From positions 1,984,001-2,048,000 of the forward strand of contig NZ_CP136708.1 in assembly GCF_032925565.1 (NCBI RefSeq): a stretch of DNA of 64,000 nt, given 5' to 3'. Source of the DNA: Alteromonas sp. CI.11.F.A3. Its GTDB lineage: Bacteria > Pseudomonadota > Gammaproteobacteria > Enterobacterales > Alteromonadaceae. A model generated the notes under the pieces. It saw nothing but the letters and a program-made list of their open reading frames with translations, was not told the DNA's origin and did not search any database. Positions 17,261 to 27,500 of this stretch are shown here, one piece after another; the first letter of the stretch is position 1; each line of letters starts with the position of its first letter. The position numbers and the translations under genes are program-made.

Positions 17261-18193
17261 ATGCCTGACAATAAATTTAGACTAGTTACTCGAAGCGATT
17301 TTGATGGATTAGTTTGTGCCGTACTGTTGAAAGACTTAGATCTTATAGACGATATTTTATTTGTGCATCCTAAAGATATGCAGGATGGCAAAATAGATAT
17401 TACCGAAAATGATATAACCACAAACCTTCCTTATGTGGCGGGTTGTCATATTGCGTTCGATCACCATCTTAGTGAAACAGTTCGAAATGCGAGTGATATT
17501 AAAAATCATGTAATCGATCCTGAAGCACCTTCTGCTGCGCGTGTGGTATACGACTATTATGGCGGTGCAGAAAAATTTCCTAATATCTCCGTTGATATGA
17601 TGGATGCCGTAGATAAAGGTGATGCCGCGCAATTCTCTGAAGAAGAAATACTGGAGCCAACCGATTGGGTATTACTGAACTTCATCATGGATGCCAGAAC
17701 GGGTCTTGGCCGTTTCCGAGATTTCAAAATTTCAAATTATCAGTTAATGATGAAGTTAATTGATGCGTGTAAAGACAAAGACATTGAAGAAATTCTGGAA
17801 ATGGAAGATGTTGCCGAGCGTGTTGCTTTATACCATGAGCATAATGAGCTAGCGAAGGTGCAATTAGCTAAATGTGCAACCGTTCATAAGAATCTTGTGG
17901 TGCTTGATTTAACAGAAGAAGAAACCATTTACGCTACAAATCGTTTTGTGATTTATGCCATGTATTCCGACTGTAATATCTCTATTCATAAAATGTGGGG
18001 CCTCAAAAAGCAAAATGTGGTTTTCGCTATTGGTAAATCAATTACCAATCGTAGTTCGAACACCAACGTAGGCGAGCTATGTCTTAAATACGGCGGTGGC
18101 GGTCATTTAAACGCGGGCACGTGCCAAGTAGAAACCAGTAAAGCGGAAGCGGTGCTAGATGAGATAATAAACACTATTACTTCTGATGGTTAA
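17261..18193 (+). CDS. DHH-family phosphoesterase (exopolyphosphatase-like)
   Basis: 310 residues. Motif I is seen as RSDFDGLVCAVLL (about 12-24), the DHH motif as FDHHLSE (about 66-72), and the C-terminal DHHA1 motif as GGGGHLNAGTCQV (about 285-297). These are the metal and phosphate-binding signatures of the DHH superfamily. Proteins of this size are annotated as exopolyphosphatase-like, but relatives also cleave nanoRNA, cyclic di-nucleotides or pAp, so the exact substrate is open. Cytoplasmic. A GGAGAGA site precedes the ATG. Confidence 0.83.
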   Translation: MPDNKFRLVTRSDFDGLVCAVLLKDLDLIDDILFVHPKDMQDGKIDITENDITTNLPYVAGCHIAFDHHLSETVRNASDIKNHVIDPEAPSAARVVYDYYGGAEKFPNISVDMMDAVDKGDAAQFSEEEILEPTDWVLLNFIMDARTGLGRFRDFKISNYQLMMKLIDACKDKDIEEILEMEDVAERVALYHEHNELAKVQLAKCATVHKNLVVLDLTEEETIYATNRFVIYAMYSDCNISIHKMWGLKKQNVVFAIGKSITNRSSNTNVGELCLKYGGGGHLNAGTCQVETSKAEAVLDEIINTITSDG

Positions 18194-18214
18194 TCCGTAC
18201 CTGTAAAACTACGC

Positions 18215-18249
18215 TGGGGGGGTTGTTAAAGTCATTAGCACCCCCCCCA
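18215..18249. terminator. Poly-G/poly-C hairpin after the DHH gene
   Basis: A run of seven G (18216-18222) pairs with a run of eight C (18241-18248) across an 18-nt spacer. It lies 22 bp after the DHH gene stop and could serve as a terminator, though no T-run follows. The one-base difference in arm length suggests slippage. Confidence 0.45.
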
Positions 18250-18379
18250 TACGTTACCCCCGAATACATATCTATAAAAACAAACAATCCATTATCTGGT
18301 TAGCGCTTATTGCATACCTATCTGGCTGTGTTTACTCTATTTTAACAATTGAGAGTAATGACTAAGATAGGAAGTAAGT

Positions 18380-19057
18380 ATGAACTTTGCTGAATTTGCT
18401 GCATCACGTAAAAGCGTGCGTGGTTTTACTAAACAAGCTGTCACTAAAGAAACCGTAGATGCCATTATTAATGCAGCAAAATGGGCCCCTTCATCTTACA
18501 ACACCCAAACGTGGAAAATTCATGCGGTATCGGGTGATGTGCTTGATAAAATTCGCGAAGGTAATACAGAAAGAACGTTAGCGGGAACACCTTACGTAAG
18601 AGACTTTCCGTACAAGGAAGATTATGACGGCGTACATAAACAGCGCCAGCGTGATGTTGCCATGCAGTTATTTGATGTAATGGGCATAGCCAGAGAAGAT
18701 AAAGAAAAACGCATGGATTGGATGATGCGTGGGTTTCGTCAATTCGATGCGCCAGTATCGCTAGTATTAACCTACGATAAAGCCTTAGAGCCAGCGGGCA
18801 TCACGCAATTTGGGTTAGGTTCTTTGGCGTATGGCATTGTATTAGCGGCATGGGATTTAGGTCTTGGTTGCGTGATTAACGGCCAAGGTATTATGCAGTC
18901 AGACGTTGTACACAAGCATGCACAAATTCCTGACTCTGAAGCTATTATGATTTGTATTGCGTTAGGGTACCCCGATGAAAACTTTGCTGCTAACGACGTA
19001 AGGTCGGTACGTGCCGACAATGAAGAGTTCGTCACGTACCATGGGTTTGAATCCTAG
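18380..19057 (+). CDS. Nitroreductase family protein
   Basis: 225 residues. The FMN-binding opening RKSVRGFTKQAV (10-21) and WAPSSYNTQTWKIHAV (about 36-51) are diagnostic. The late segment AWDLGLGCVINGQG (about 158-171) and ALGYPDENFAANDVRS close the domain. It probably reduces nitro or quinone compounds with NAD(P)H in the cytoplasm. It is distinct from the nitroreductase at the left end of the window and is about 17 residues longer. It has its own ribosome site (AGGAAG) and no obvious operon partner. Confidence 0.9.
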   Translation: MNFAEFAASRKSVRGFTKQAVTKETVDAIINAAKWAPSSYNTQTWKIHAVSGDVLDKIREGNTERTLAGTPYVRDFPYKEDYDGVHKQRQRDVAMQLFDVMGIAREDKEKRMDWMMRGFRQFDAPVSLVLTYDKALEPAGITQFGLGSLAYGIVLAAWDLGLGCVINGQGIMQSDVVHKHAQIPDSEAIMICIALGYPDENFAANDVRSVRADNEEFVTYHGFES

Positions 19058-19136
19058 ATTAAAACTAAACTAAGCCCTAGCTAATCTTCGGCGGTTAATT
19101 TTCGGGAGTTAATATTTAGAAGTTAACTTTCGAAAG

Positions 19137-19604
19137 TTAGTCATCGGAGGTAATCACACCGTAAGCCGCAGTTCCCCACAAAGGCACTGTCGATAGGCTG
19201 TGTTTATAACTTCCTGATGTTTCTTTTGTAGAATACGAAAGATACATCAGGGTTTGTGACTTAGCGTCGAATATGCGTCTCACTTTCATGTTCTTAAAGA
19301 AAATACTTTTCGATTTTCTAAAAATAATGTCGCCTGAATCTGACTTGTCGATATCTCGTAGCATTTGTGCGGTAATCTCACCGGTTTGACGACAGGCTAT
19401 AGAGCTATCGGAAGGATCAGACACATCTAAATTCGCTTCAATGCTAGAGATGTGGCAAGTTACGCCAGTCACGATAGGGTCTTGCATGGCATCTAATTTA
19501 ATATCTTTTGTGGTGAATACACCCAACGACACATCTCCCACCTCATTGTCGGTACATGCGCCTAGCCCAGCTACCGCGACTAACACGGCTATTATCTTTT
19601 TCAT
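19137..19604 (-). CDS. creA: CreA family protein (lipoprotein)
   Basis: 155 residues. The N-terminus MKKIIAVLVAVAGLGAC is a lipoprotein signal. Matches to CreA include the VTGVTCHISSIE block, the SSIACRQTGEI block and the long conserved stretch RKSKSIFFKNMKVRRIFDAKSQTLMYLSYS at about 95-125. E. coli CreA is periplasmic and of unknown biochemical function. Here it stands alone, between a nitroreductase and a large FAD protein. The lipobox differs from the cleavable signal of the E. coli protein. Confidence 0.9.
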   Translation of the reverse strand: MKKIIAVLVAVAGLGACTDNEVGDVSLGVFTTKDIKLDAMQDPIVTGVTCHISSIEANLDVSDPSDSSIACRQTGEITAQMLRDIDKSDSGDIIFRKSKSIFFKNMKVRRIFDAKSQTLMYLSYSTKETSGSYKHSLSTVPLWGTAAYGVITSDD

Positions 19605-19730
19605 TTTTATATCCTTTTAAAACACGTTCTAATAGTGCGTCTATCACCAATACGGTAATCACTTAAAAATAGATTTTTCATACCCAAATGATACGGCACT
19701 CTAGCATGGGTGGTGCACAGTTTTATTGAC

Positions 19731-21530
19731 TCACTTGAGCTTGTTTACTATTAACTCGGCCACTTGGTCGCAAAAATCGAAACCTGAATAGTCTGGGTTA
19801 AAGCCACTAATATACGGTACCGCCATAACAAAGTAGCGCTCATTCAGACTACCGTTGGCTAGAATGGGTTGAAAGTCATCGTTAATAGCAAAACCACCTG
19901 TTTCTAAATAGTATTCATCGTCAGAACCTATGCATACACTTTTGGGGTTTTCTTTTAAATGGTGTTTACCTTGGTGTTTATCTTTAAACCGTACCTTAGC
20001 CACTAATGGCTCGGTATCTTCAAACATAGATTTAAAGGGAAATGCATCTATTGGCAGCGACTTCTGTCCCGTGCAATCGACAAAGGTTTTATATGAGTTA
20101 ACAACCGGCTTGTTATCGCTGCCCTTATAAAAAAAATGAAAATCGCAGTCGCCTTCAATTTCAAGGTGGCTGCTGCTATCTACCGCAATAATATCGAGGA
20201 CGCCGCTATCGTGTAGGGCAAGCAATTGTGCCGCTGATGATTGGGGAATGTTCGCAATCATAAGGCCAATAAGCGGTAAAAGATGGTTGCGTAATCGTAG
20301 GGTATCTTCTGCACTAAAGTATTTAGCTGGGTGGTTTATGGTGAAGCTCAGCAGCGCGATGGCTTCTTTCCATTGCAATGTGTGTTTCTGTTTAATCGAC
20401 TGTTCAGCTTGCAGATACTCAATTTTAAACAAGGTGAAGGGCGCATACGCTTTACGCGACTCAAGCATCCATTGGCAAAACGCTTCTATATTTTTGTTCG
20501 CTATTTTTTGATAAAAATCCGCGTCCAGTTGTTTCAAAGCCCTTTTGAAATTGTGCTCAAAAATAAAATCTAAACTTAAGAATCCATCATTATCGGCCCT
20601 ATGCTGAGCAATCTCTTGCTCACTTAGCATGCCCTCATCAGATACCAACGGATCGTCTAAGTGAAAGCGGATATTCGGTAGTAAGCCCTCTAAAGAGTGC
20701 ATGATTATTTTAAAATTTGGAACGTCGTCAAGTAAACGATATTTTAGTTGGTTATCAGTTTGATAAAACTCGCCATTAGCCTCGCTTAGCGTTCGAATTG
20801 CATCAATAGCAGTAAGGGAGCTGCCTTTAAGCGCTATGGTATGGTTGTATTTTCGCTGTAACTTGGTGGGCGGGTAGGGAGAGTCAAAATACCCTTTTAC
20901 TTTACCTTCATGGATTTTCGGCCAAATGTGGCCAGTGCACACCACCACGTTATCAAACCCTGTCACCCATCCACTGTTAGTCAAAATGTTGATGCCTGCA
21001 TGGCTATCGCCGTTTTGAAGCTCAGGGCTGTTCTCATCCTCAGTGCTGGGTTTAATGTCCAAAACGTTGCACTGTAGGTGCACGTTAACCAGTATTCCTG
21101 CTGCACGGCATTTGCCAATTAGTGCAAAAAACTGTGCCTGTAAATATTCACCAAACAGCAGCCGTGGTACCACGTGTTTCTCATGAAGATCCGCTTTACA
21201 AATGTGATATTTCGCGAGGTACTCAGGGCTTTGCTGGCGCAACCATTCAAGTAAGGTTTCGTCAAACGGTGCCAGTTCATCGGATGAAATATTGGTAATA
21301 TGTTCCCACGACGCCCCATCTTTACTGTAGGGCATGCCTTTACCTAGCGCGGTGTTGCGCTCAAAGATATCGAAGGATAAGTGAGGAGATGCCCTGCCAT
21401 CAGAGTTCTCGATATCAAAGCACTCGCCATCCGCAAACTGCTTGCTAAACAAGCTTAGCGCTTTTTTAAGAATAGAAAGGGCGCTGGGGCCGCCGCCAAT
21501 TAACGCAATCCTTGTTTTGTTCATCATCAT
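19731..21530 (-). CDS. FAD/NAD(P)-binding protein (large, HI0933/pfam13454-like)
   Basis: 599 residues. The N-terminal Rossmann motif IALIGGGPSALSILKKAL (about 7-24) binds FAD. A second nucleotide-binding signature VVVCTGHIWPKIH lies near 195-207, and FVDCTGQKSLP near 487-497 is the typical late motif of this family. No signal peptide or membrane helix is seen. The protein probably oxidises or hydroxylates a small substrate, but none can be named. It is monocistronic by spacing. Confidence 0.78.
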   Translation of the reverse strand: MMMNKTRIALIGGGPSALSILKKALSLFSKQFADGECFDIENSDGRASPHLSFDIFERNTALGKGMPYSKDGASWEHITNISSDELAPFDETLLEWLRQQSPEYLAKYHICKADLHEKHVVPRLLFGEYLQAQFFALIGKCRAAGILVNVHLQCNVLDIKPSTEDENSPELQNGDSHAGINILTNSGWVTGFDNVVVCTGHIWPKIHEGKVKGYFDSPYPPTKLQRKYNHTIALKGSSLTAIDAIRTLSEANGEFYQTDNQLKYRLLDDVPNFKIIMHSLEGLLPNIRFHLDDPLVSDEGMLSEQEIAQHRADNDGFLSLDFIFEHNFKRALKQLDADFYQKIANKNIEAFCQWMLESRKAYAPFTLFKIEYLQAEQSIKQKHTLQWKEAIALLSFTINHPAKYFSAEDTLRLRNHLLPLIGLMIANIPQSSAAQLLALHDSGVLDIIAVDSSSHLEIEGDCDFHFFYKGSDNKPVVNSYKTFVDCTGQKSLPIDAFPFKSMFEDTEPLVAKVRFKDKHQGKHHLKENPKSVCIGSDDEYYLETGGFAINDDFQPILANGSLNERYFVMAVPYISGFNPDYSGFDFCDQVAELIVNKLK

Positions 21531-21740
21531 CCTACCCGTAATAAAACACGCTGTTTAATTGAAACGTATTATTTACTCAGTGTTATCGTGCTTGTATTCC
21601 ACGCATCCAACGCAGGCTATTCGCATTGGCAAACACGAAGAGCAAGTTACTTAATCATTTTAACTAAGCAGGTTATATGCCTAATTTCAGGCTGGTATCG
21701 ACGATTTATCTAGAATGGTTGGCGGTTAATTCGCAGAGGG

Positions 21741-23084
21741 TTACTGATTTATTGGCAGTACTATCTGCACACTTAAACCGCCATCAGCAGGGCTAGTCAT
21801 GAGTAATTTACCACTGTGTTTTTCAATGGCTTTTTTCGCAATGCTTAGGCCTAGTCCGAATCCTGAAGTATGCATTTGATTACCAGCACGGTAGAAAGGT
21901 TGAAGCAACTTTTCGATTTCGTCACTATCAACGCCAGGCCCATGGTCGCGAACAGTTATCACGATAGCGTTGTGTTGTTTTGTGGTCGATACTTCAACAA
22001 GTTTGCCTTTAGAAGAGTACTTGCAGGCATTACCGATAATATTTTCTAATGCTTGGTGAAGGGCTTCTTCAAAACCGGTTATGGCTATATGCGGGGCGCA
22101 CTCAAGACTTAGCGGGATACCTGGATAAAGTACAGCCATGTCATCGGCAATTCTTTCGCACAGCGCATTAATGTCACAAATTTCAGGCGTTGGGTTCCCT
22201 TTTTCTAACTTTGAATAGTCCAATATTTGTTGAATAAGCGCATCCATACGAACGCAATCATTATGAATTTGTTTTACATGGCGACTATCAGGCGTGTGCT
22301 GCTCAATAATGGCTGCCGATGCTTGCAAGCGAGCCAGCGGCGCGCGAAGTTCATGGGATACATCATGTAACAGTTGTTGCTGATTAGTAGCTGCTTGATG
22401 GGTTTTATTAACCATAAAACTGATGTCAGCAGCTAAGTCGCCTAGTTCATCACCACGAGCCATAATAGCTTTAGGCGGCGTAGCAACTTCTTGTTGGTTG
22501 GCATACCGGCGACTAAACGCGCCTAGATAGTTAATAGGACGTACAATGCCCCAACTCAATAGCGCACTAACAATGGCTGAGGCAATAAAGATAAAAACGA
22601 ACTGCAAAGATTGAAACCGGTAAAGTACTTGTTTGTAAATACGAGGCGCTTCTGGCAGTCGTGTTTCTACTCGGTAGGGAAGTGTAGATAAACCATAAAC
22701 TAATTTTACCGTACGATCCCTTTTGGGTACCTTGCTCATTCGATAGTGGTAGATGGTTCTACCAGTATTGTCCGATATTTCCATCGCAATAAGATCGCTG
22801 CGATGCCTGACATTATCATTTATCCAATCTTTTATCTTTCCTTTAGGAACATTACCGTTTGCAAGGTCTTGTTCGTATCGCCACACAATACGTTCTGCTT
22901 GGCTAATTACCCCATTAAAATATCGCTGATTGTATTCATCTGACGTGTACTTACTGACCAGTACATAGCCGGTGGCAGTCATCACCACTAGGCTAGCTAA
23001 CCAGAAAGTAAGAAATATTCTCCAAAACAATCGTTTAAACCCAAACGTATGCTTTATTGAATGCCACATTTCTGAACGCTTCAT
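21741..23084 (-). CDS. cpxA: Sensor histidine kinase CpxA-like
   Basis: 447 residues. The domain order is that of CpxA: a transmembrane helix at about 22-45, a periplasmic sensor of about 110 residues, a second helix near 158-178, HAMP linker, then the dimerisation helix with phospho-acceptor in LLHDVSHELRAPLARLQ (His near 244). ATP-binding boxes follow as NIIGNACKYSS, DHGPGV and GFGLGLSIAKKAIE. It lies 8 bp after the response regulator gene. The kinase senses envelope protein misfolding in the family; here this is supported by the CpxR box and the CpxP-like gene. Confidence 0.88.
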   Translation of the reverse strand: MKRSEMWHSIKHTFGFKRLFWRIFLTFWLASLVVMTATGYVLVSKYTSDEYNQRYFNGVISQAERIVWRYEQDLANGNVPKGKIKDWINDNVRHRSDLIAMEISDNTGRTIYHYRMSKVPKRDRTVKLVYGLSTLPYRVETRLPEAPRIYKQVLYRFQSLQFVFIFIASAIVSALLSWGIVRPINYLGAFSRRYANQQEVATPPKAIMARGDELGDLAADISFMVNKTHQAATNQQQLLHDVSHELRAPLARLQASAAIIEQHTPDSRHVKQIHNDCVRMDALIQQILDYSKLEKGNPTPEICDINALCERIADDMAVLYPGIPLSLECAPHIAITGFEEALHQALENIIGNACKYSSKGKLVEVSTTKQHNAIVITVRDHGPGVDSDEIEKLLQPFYRAGNQMHTSGFGLGLSIAKKAIEKHSGKLLMTSPADGGLSVQIVLPINQ

Positions 23085-23092
23085 TTTATGCC

Positions 23093-23806
23093 TTATTGCT
23101 CTGACGGCTGAGTAAGCATTTGATAGCCCACGCCACGAACCGATTTAATCACATCGTTTATACCTACCGCAGCTAGCTTTTGACGTATTCGGCTTACGTG
23201 CACATCCATGGCGCGGTCGTAAGCTTCAAGTGGCCGGTTAAGCACTTCTTCGGTCATTTCTTGTTTAGTGATGGTTTGCCCTACGCGTTCCATCAACAAG
23301 CTTAATGCGTTGAACTCTGCGCCCGTTAGGGGCAAATGGGTGTTGTCTACTAACGCCGTTCTAGCGCCACTATCCAGCACAATGCCGTGAAGTTCTGAAT
23401 GCACAACCGCTTGGGTTGGCGTATTGCCATTTTGGGTACGGCGAATAATGGCGCGAATACGCGCGCCGAGTTCCCGCGGGTTACAAGGCTTCGCTAGGTA
23501 ATCATCGGCACCCATTTCTAAGCCAAGAATTCTGTCTATGTCGTCACCACGACCGGTTAGCATAAGAATAGGAGTCTGTTTTTTTGCGCGTACATTGCGC
23601 AGCACATCAAGGCCCGACATGCCGGGCATCATAATGTCTAACACGACCGTATCGAATTCATCGCTTTGTAATAAGCGGGCAACGGCGGCATCGCCACTAT
23701 TTAAGGTTTCAACTGCAAAACCGTCGGTTTGCAGGAATTCACTCAGTAGCGCGCAGAGTTCTGCGTCATCATCTACCAGTAAGATTTTGTATTTTTCATT
23801 TTCCAT
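23093..23806 (-). CDS. cpxR: OmpR-family response regulator CpxR-like
   Basis: 237 residues from the ATG at 23806; the frame extends to a TTG at 23845 but the receiver domain starts right at KYKILLVDDDAELC, so the shorter form is preferred. The receiver phosphorylation site is in VVLDIMMPGMSG (Asp near 57), with Lys in DDYLAKP. The C-terminal winged helix contains LTGAEFNALSLLMERVGQ and the recognition region YDRAMDVHVSRIRQKL. A perfect CpxR box lies 41-55 bp upstream, indicating autoregulation. Confidence 0.9.
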   Translation of the reverse strand: MENEKYKILLVDDDAELCALLSEFLQTDGFAVETLNSGDAAVARLLQSDEFDTVVLDIMMPGMSGLDVLRNVRAKKQTPILMLTGRGDDIDRILGLEMGADDYLAKPCNPRELGARIRAIIRRTQNGNTPTQAVVHSELHGIVLDSGARTALVDNTHLPLTGAEFNALSLLMERVGQTITKQEMTEEVLNRPLEAYDRAMDVHVSRIRQKLAAVGINDVIKSVRGVGYQMLTQPSEQ

Positions 23807-23846
23807 AAAATAGAGATTAACCGTTTTATTTTGAGGACTTTTCAAC

Positions 23847-23861
23847 TTTACTGAACTTTAC
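23847..23861 (-). promoter_or_regulatory. CpxR box GTAAA-N5-GTAAA
   Basis: Read on the minus strand this is GTAAAGTTCAGTAAA, an exact match to the CpxR-P consensus of two GTAAA half-sites separated by five bases. It sits between the divergent cpxR and cpxP-like genes, 41 bp upstream of the cpxR ATG, and could serve both promoters. Confidence 0.85.
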
Positions 23862-23913
23862 ACTAGCTTAACCCTACTTATCGAATCGTTTATGCATACT
23901 TAGCTCCGTTGAT

Positions 23914-23951
23914 GAAACAAAACAGACGAAACAAAACAGACGAAACAAAAC
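23914..23951 (+). repeat. 14-bp tandem repeat (2.7 copies)
   Basis: The unit GAAACAAAACAGAC is present twice in perfect form followed by a partial third copy, in the spacer between cpxR and the cpxP-like gene, 52-89 bp upstream of the cpxP-like start. Confidence 0.92.
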
Positions 23952-24002
23952 GTTTCCCCCATGTCATGCAGCATCATGACCAAAACAAGTAGGAATATTA
24001 AG

Positions 24003-24473
24003 ATGAAAAAATTAATTGCCGGTGTTTTATTGAGTGCATGTATCGCCACTACAGCTTATGCAGGTGGTAAACATTCTGATGACCGTAAGGGTCCTGACTT
24101 CTTTCCCATTCACAAAATGACGAAAGTGCTAGATTTAACTGACGAGCAGCAAGATGCGCTAAAAGCGTTGAAGGCCGAACTTAAAGCGGAGCGCAAAGCA
24201 AACCGCCCAGAGAAAGGCAGCGAAGACTCTTTCAGAGCACAATTTAAGGCGCTCGATCCGTCAGACGCTAATTACGAGCAAGACTTAAATGAGCTTGCAA
24301 ACCTAAAAGCTGAAAAAGCGAAAGCACGTTTTCTTAAAATCGCCGATGTACGTGTGAAAGTGAGTGAAATTCTAACTGACGAGCAGCTAGAAAAGTTCGA
24401 GTCGATGAAAGAAAAGCGTGGCAAGCGTGGTGAACGCGGCGACCGTGGTGACAAGCGAGAAAGAAACAGCTAG
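24003..24473 (+). CDS. cpxP: Spy/CpxP-family periplasmic protein
   Basis: 156 residues from ATG 24003; the upstream in-frame ATG at 23961 would disrupt the clear signal peptide MKKLIAGVLLSACIATTAYA. The mature protein has two LTXXQ-type motifs (LTDEQQDAL near 45 and LTDEQLEKF near 124) embedded in a helical, highly charged chain, and a basic C-terminus with KRGERGDRGDK repeats. CpxP/Spy proteins are periplasmic chaperones and CpxA inhibitors. The divergent cpxRA genes and the shared CpxR box support the CpxP assignment. Confidence 0.87.
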   Translation: MKKLIAGVLLSACIATTAYAGGKHSDDRKGPDFFPIHKMTKVLDLTDEQQDALKALKAELKAERKANRPEKGSEDSFRAQFKALDPSDANYEQDLNELANLKAEKAKARFLKIADVRVKVSEILTDEQLEKFESMKEKRGKRGERGDRGDKRERNS

Positions 24474-24504
24474 TCGTAACATAGACATGTGTTCTTAATA
24501 AAAG

Positions 24505-24540
24505 CCCCCGCAGTTGGAAAGCCCAACGAGCGGGGGTTAT
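24505..24540. terminator. Bidirectional Rho-independent terminator
   Basis: CCCCCGC and GTTGG pair with CCAAC and GCGGGGG around a short loop. It lies between the convergent cpxP-like gene and the propeller-GGDEF gene and can serve both; the T-run is short on the plus strand. Confidence 0.85.
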
Positions 24541-24588
24541 TTCGTTGGCTATTACCATTTTACGTTCAGTAAACTCGCTTGATGTTCT

Positions 24589-27500
24589 TTATAACTTAGC
24601 GCTATTAGGTTGTTGAACTTGGGCGTATGTAAAAATAGATGAAGGAACCTTGGCAACTTTTTCTAGCGCCTTACGGTTAGTGCTTGGTGGAATCGACGTT
24701 AAGCCCATCCAGGTATTACGACAGTTGTTTTTCGCGCCATAAAGCGCGGTATCTGCAAGTCCTATTGTAGTTTGCCAATCAAAAATATCGTAATGCTGCT
24801 GAGAAAGTGGATAAGCCGCATAACCAATTGAACAGGTGACATGTTTACTTGTTTCTTCTGTAAGTTGAAATTCAATCGACCCCACTATATCTACCGCTCG
24901 CTCTGCCAACACACACGCTTCTTCTCTAGGTGTGTTGTGGACGACGACTAAAAACTCCTCACCGCCCCAGCGAATAAGATAATCAGTTTCACGAAATATA
25001 CGCTTCAAGCGTTTTTGGGTTTCAACTAAAACCTTGTCACCAGCCTGATGACCATAAGTGTCGTTGATTTTTTTAAAGTGGTCTAAATCGATAACGAAGA
25101 ACAGTATGTCATAGTGGTTTTTAGGCTCGGTGTACGTTTGATCGCAGTTAGCGTAATAACGCTGCACAAGGGCAATATCGCGCTCAATATGTTGTGTTAG
25201 ATAGCGCCTGTTGTGTAACCCCGTTAGTGGGTCAGTCAAACTTGCCTCTTTAAGCGCTGCGGCCTGTTCACTGAGTTGCTTATTAGCTATCGATAATTCA
25301 GTAGTTCTCGCATTCACGAGCTTTTCTAGAAATGCTTGACGGTGTCTGTGATGTTTTACCCCCAGTAAATGACCTATGTACACAGCGACACATAAACACA
25401 AGATAGCGACAAATTTTGCTAGTGCGGTTTGATACCACGCTGGCATAACAAGTAACTTTCGATGCAATGCATTTTTTTCCCACGTTACTCCATCGTAAGA
25501 ATACTCAATTTGCAAAGTATAGTCGCCAGGCTGCGGCATCGTAATGACTGCTAAACGTTGCTCAGCATTTGCCTGAATCCAGTTTCCATCTAACCCTAAT
25601 ACACGATAACGATAGTGAGTGTGTTCAGGAGTAAGATAATCAAGTGCCGTAAATTCGAAGGTTATTCGTTTTGTCAGTGGAGGAAGGGTTAAATCAGTCG
25701 CGGCTTGCCCCAGCGATTCGATTGTATCGTCATGGTGAACCAAAGTAATATCCGTAAGCACGACTGGCAGAGGCGGCTTCGCAAACGTAACGTTATTACT
25801 GTCAATAATGGTTAAGCCGTTAATGCCGCCAAAAACAATGTCGTTCTCATTTGTTATTGTAGCTGCTGAAGGTGCATAAGGCGCATTCACCACGCTTGGT
25901 GCAACGACAGCCCAGCTAACAGCAAATTTATGGCGGTTTATTGCGGCAATGCCTTGGGTAGTACTTACCCAAATATGATCTTCACTTTCTCCTGCGATTG
26001 CAGCAATGTTATTGCCTGGCAAACCACTAGTGCTCTCTATTTGAATCCAGTCTGCGTGTGTAGGTTTAACAAATAAACCTGCAGAGCCTGTACCGACCCA
26101 AAGGTAACCATTATCGTCAACGAATAAACTAGATATATATTGCTGTTTTAAAATGGGGTGAGCAATGTAACTTGTCGCCAAGTCGATAGTTTCACCCATT
26201 TGAATGTCACCTTTGACCAATCCTTGCCATGTTCCAATCCATAAGCGATTTTTATCAATTGCTAACGACGCAATACGCCGCTCTGCGATACTGTCAGCAA
26301 ATTCAATGTGTTTTTCTGTAGCATTGTGCTGCACCCATAAACCGTCTGTACCGCCTAGCCACAAACTCGTCTCTGTGGATAAAAAGGCAGTGGTAAATGT
26401 TGAAGGATGGCGTGTTGATACCGCTAACAATAGGGCTTGCTTAGTAGCAGAGTCTACTTTCACTGATGCAAAGTTGCTAGACGCATATACGTCACCATTT
26501 TTAGCCACATGCAAGGTTTCAACGGGGTTTTCTGATGTTTCCCAACGCTGTTCTATTTTGCCTTTTACCGGTGACAGGATTTCGATGCCGGCATTACCGG
26601 AACCTACGAACAGTTCGCCATGATGGGACTGTACCGAATGTACTTTTCGGTAACTCAAGCTTTTATCAATATTTGCACCACCGAATATATTAATTATCGA
26701 TTGGTTATTCGCATCGAAAATATTAAGCGTGTGCCCAGCGCCAATCCACACTAATCCTTTGCTATCGGTAAAGGTAGACCAAATATTGTCGTCAGCAAGC
26801 GAGGCTGGTTGAAGTGGGTTGTGCAAAAACTGGCGGGTTTTATGAGTATTAATATTCACTTCTATCAACCCTTGCCCAAAGGTGCCAAGCAGCAGTAAAT
26901 CAGGTTTTATTTCGCTCATAGTAAAAAGCCAAGGCAATGTCGTGGTACCCATTGCTAATTGGCGAAATGATGCATCTTCATTTTGAATAAACAAACCTTT
27001 GTCGGCAGTGCCTACGACAAGGGAGCCTGAAGCGGTCGAAAGGATACTACTGATACGAGGTTTTTTATAACTACCCACTTCTACCAGTAGCGGAGAATGC
27101 TCAACGCCGCTACTTGCGATATCAACGAGCGGAAACTGAAACAGCCCTTGTCCAGACCCAACCCATAATTGGTGCTTGCTATCTACATGAAGTGCATGGA
27201 TCCTCGCTCTATGAGGTAGTTCAAATCCCAATAGTTTTTTCGTTGTATCATTGAAAATAAACAACGCTCTATCTGATGCAAAAGTGAAAATCTTATTGTT
27301 GGCAATAGAAGTGACGTTGAGGTTAAGTATCGATACATCCGAAAGTAAACTTTCCTCATATGCATTGAGTTGTAGTTTTTCTTGATTTAAACGGTAAAGG
27401 CCTTGTTGAGTACCTACCCATACTTCACCGCTTTTGGTAACAAAGGTGGCTTGAATTTGCGGCGAAGGCGTATCGCTTTGCTTGTTTTCAAATGACACCG

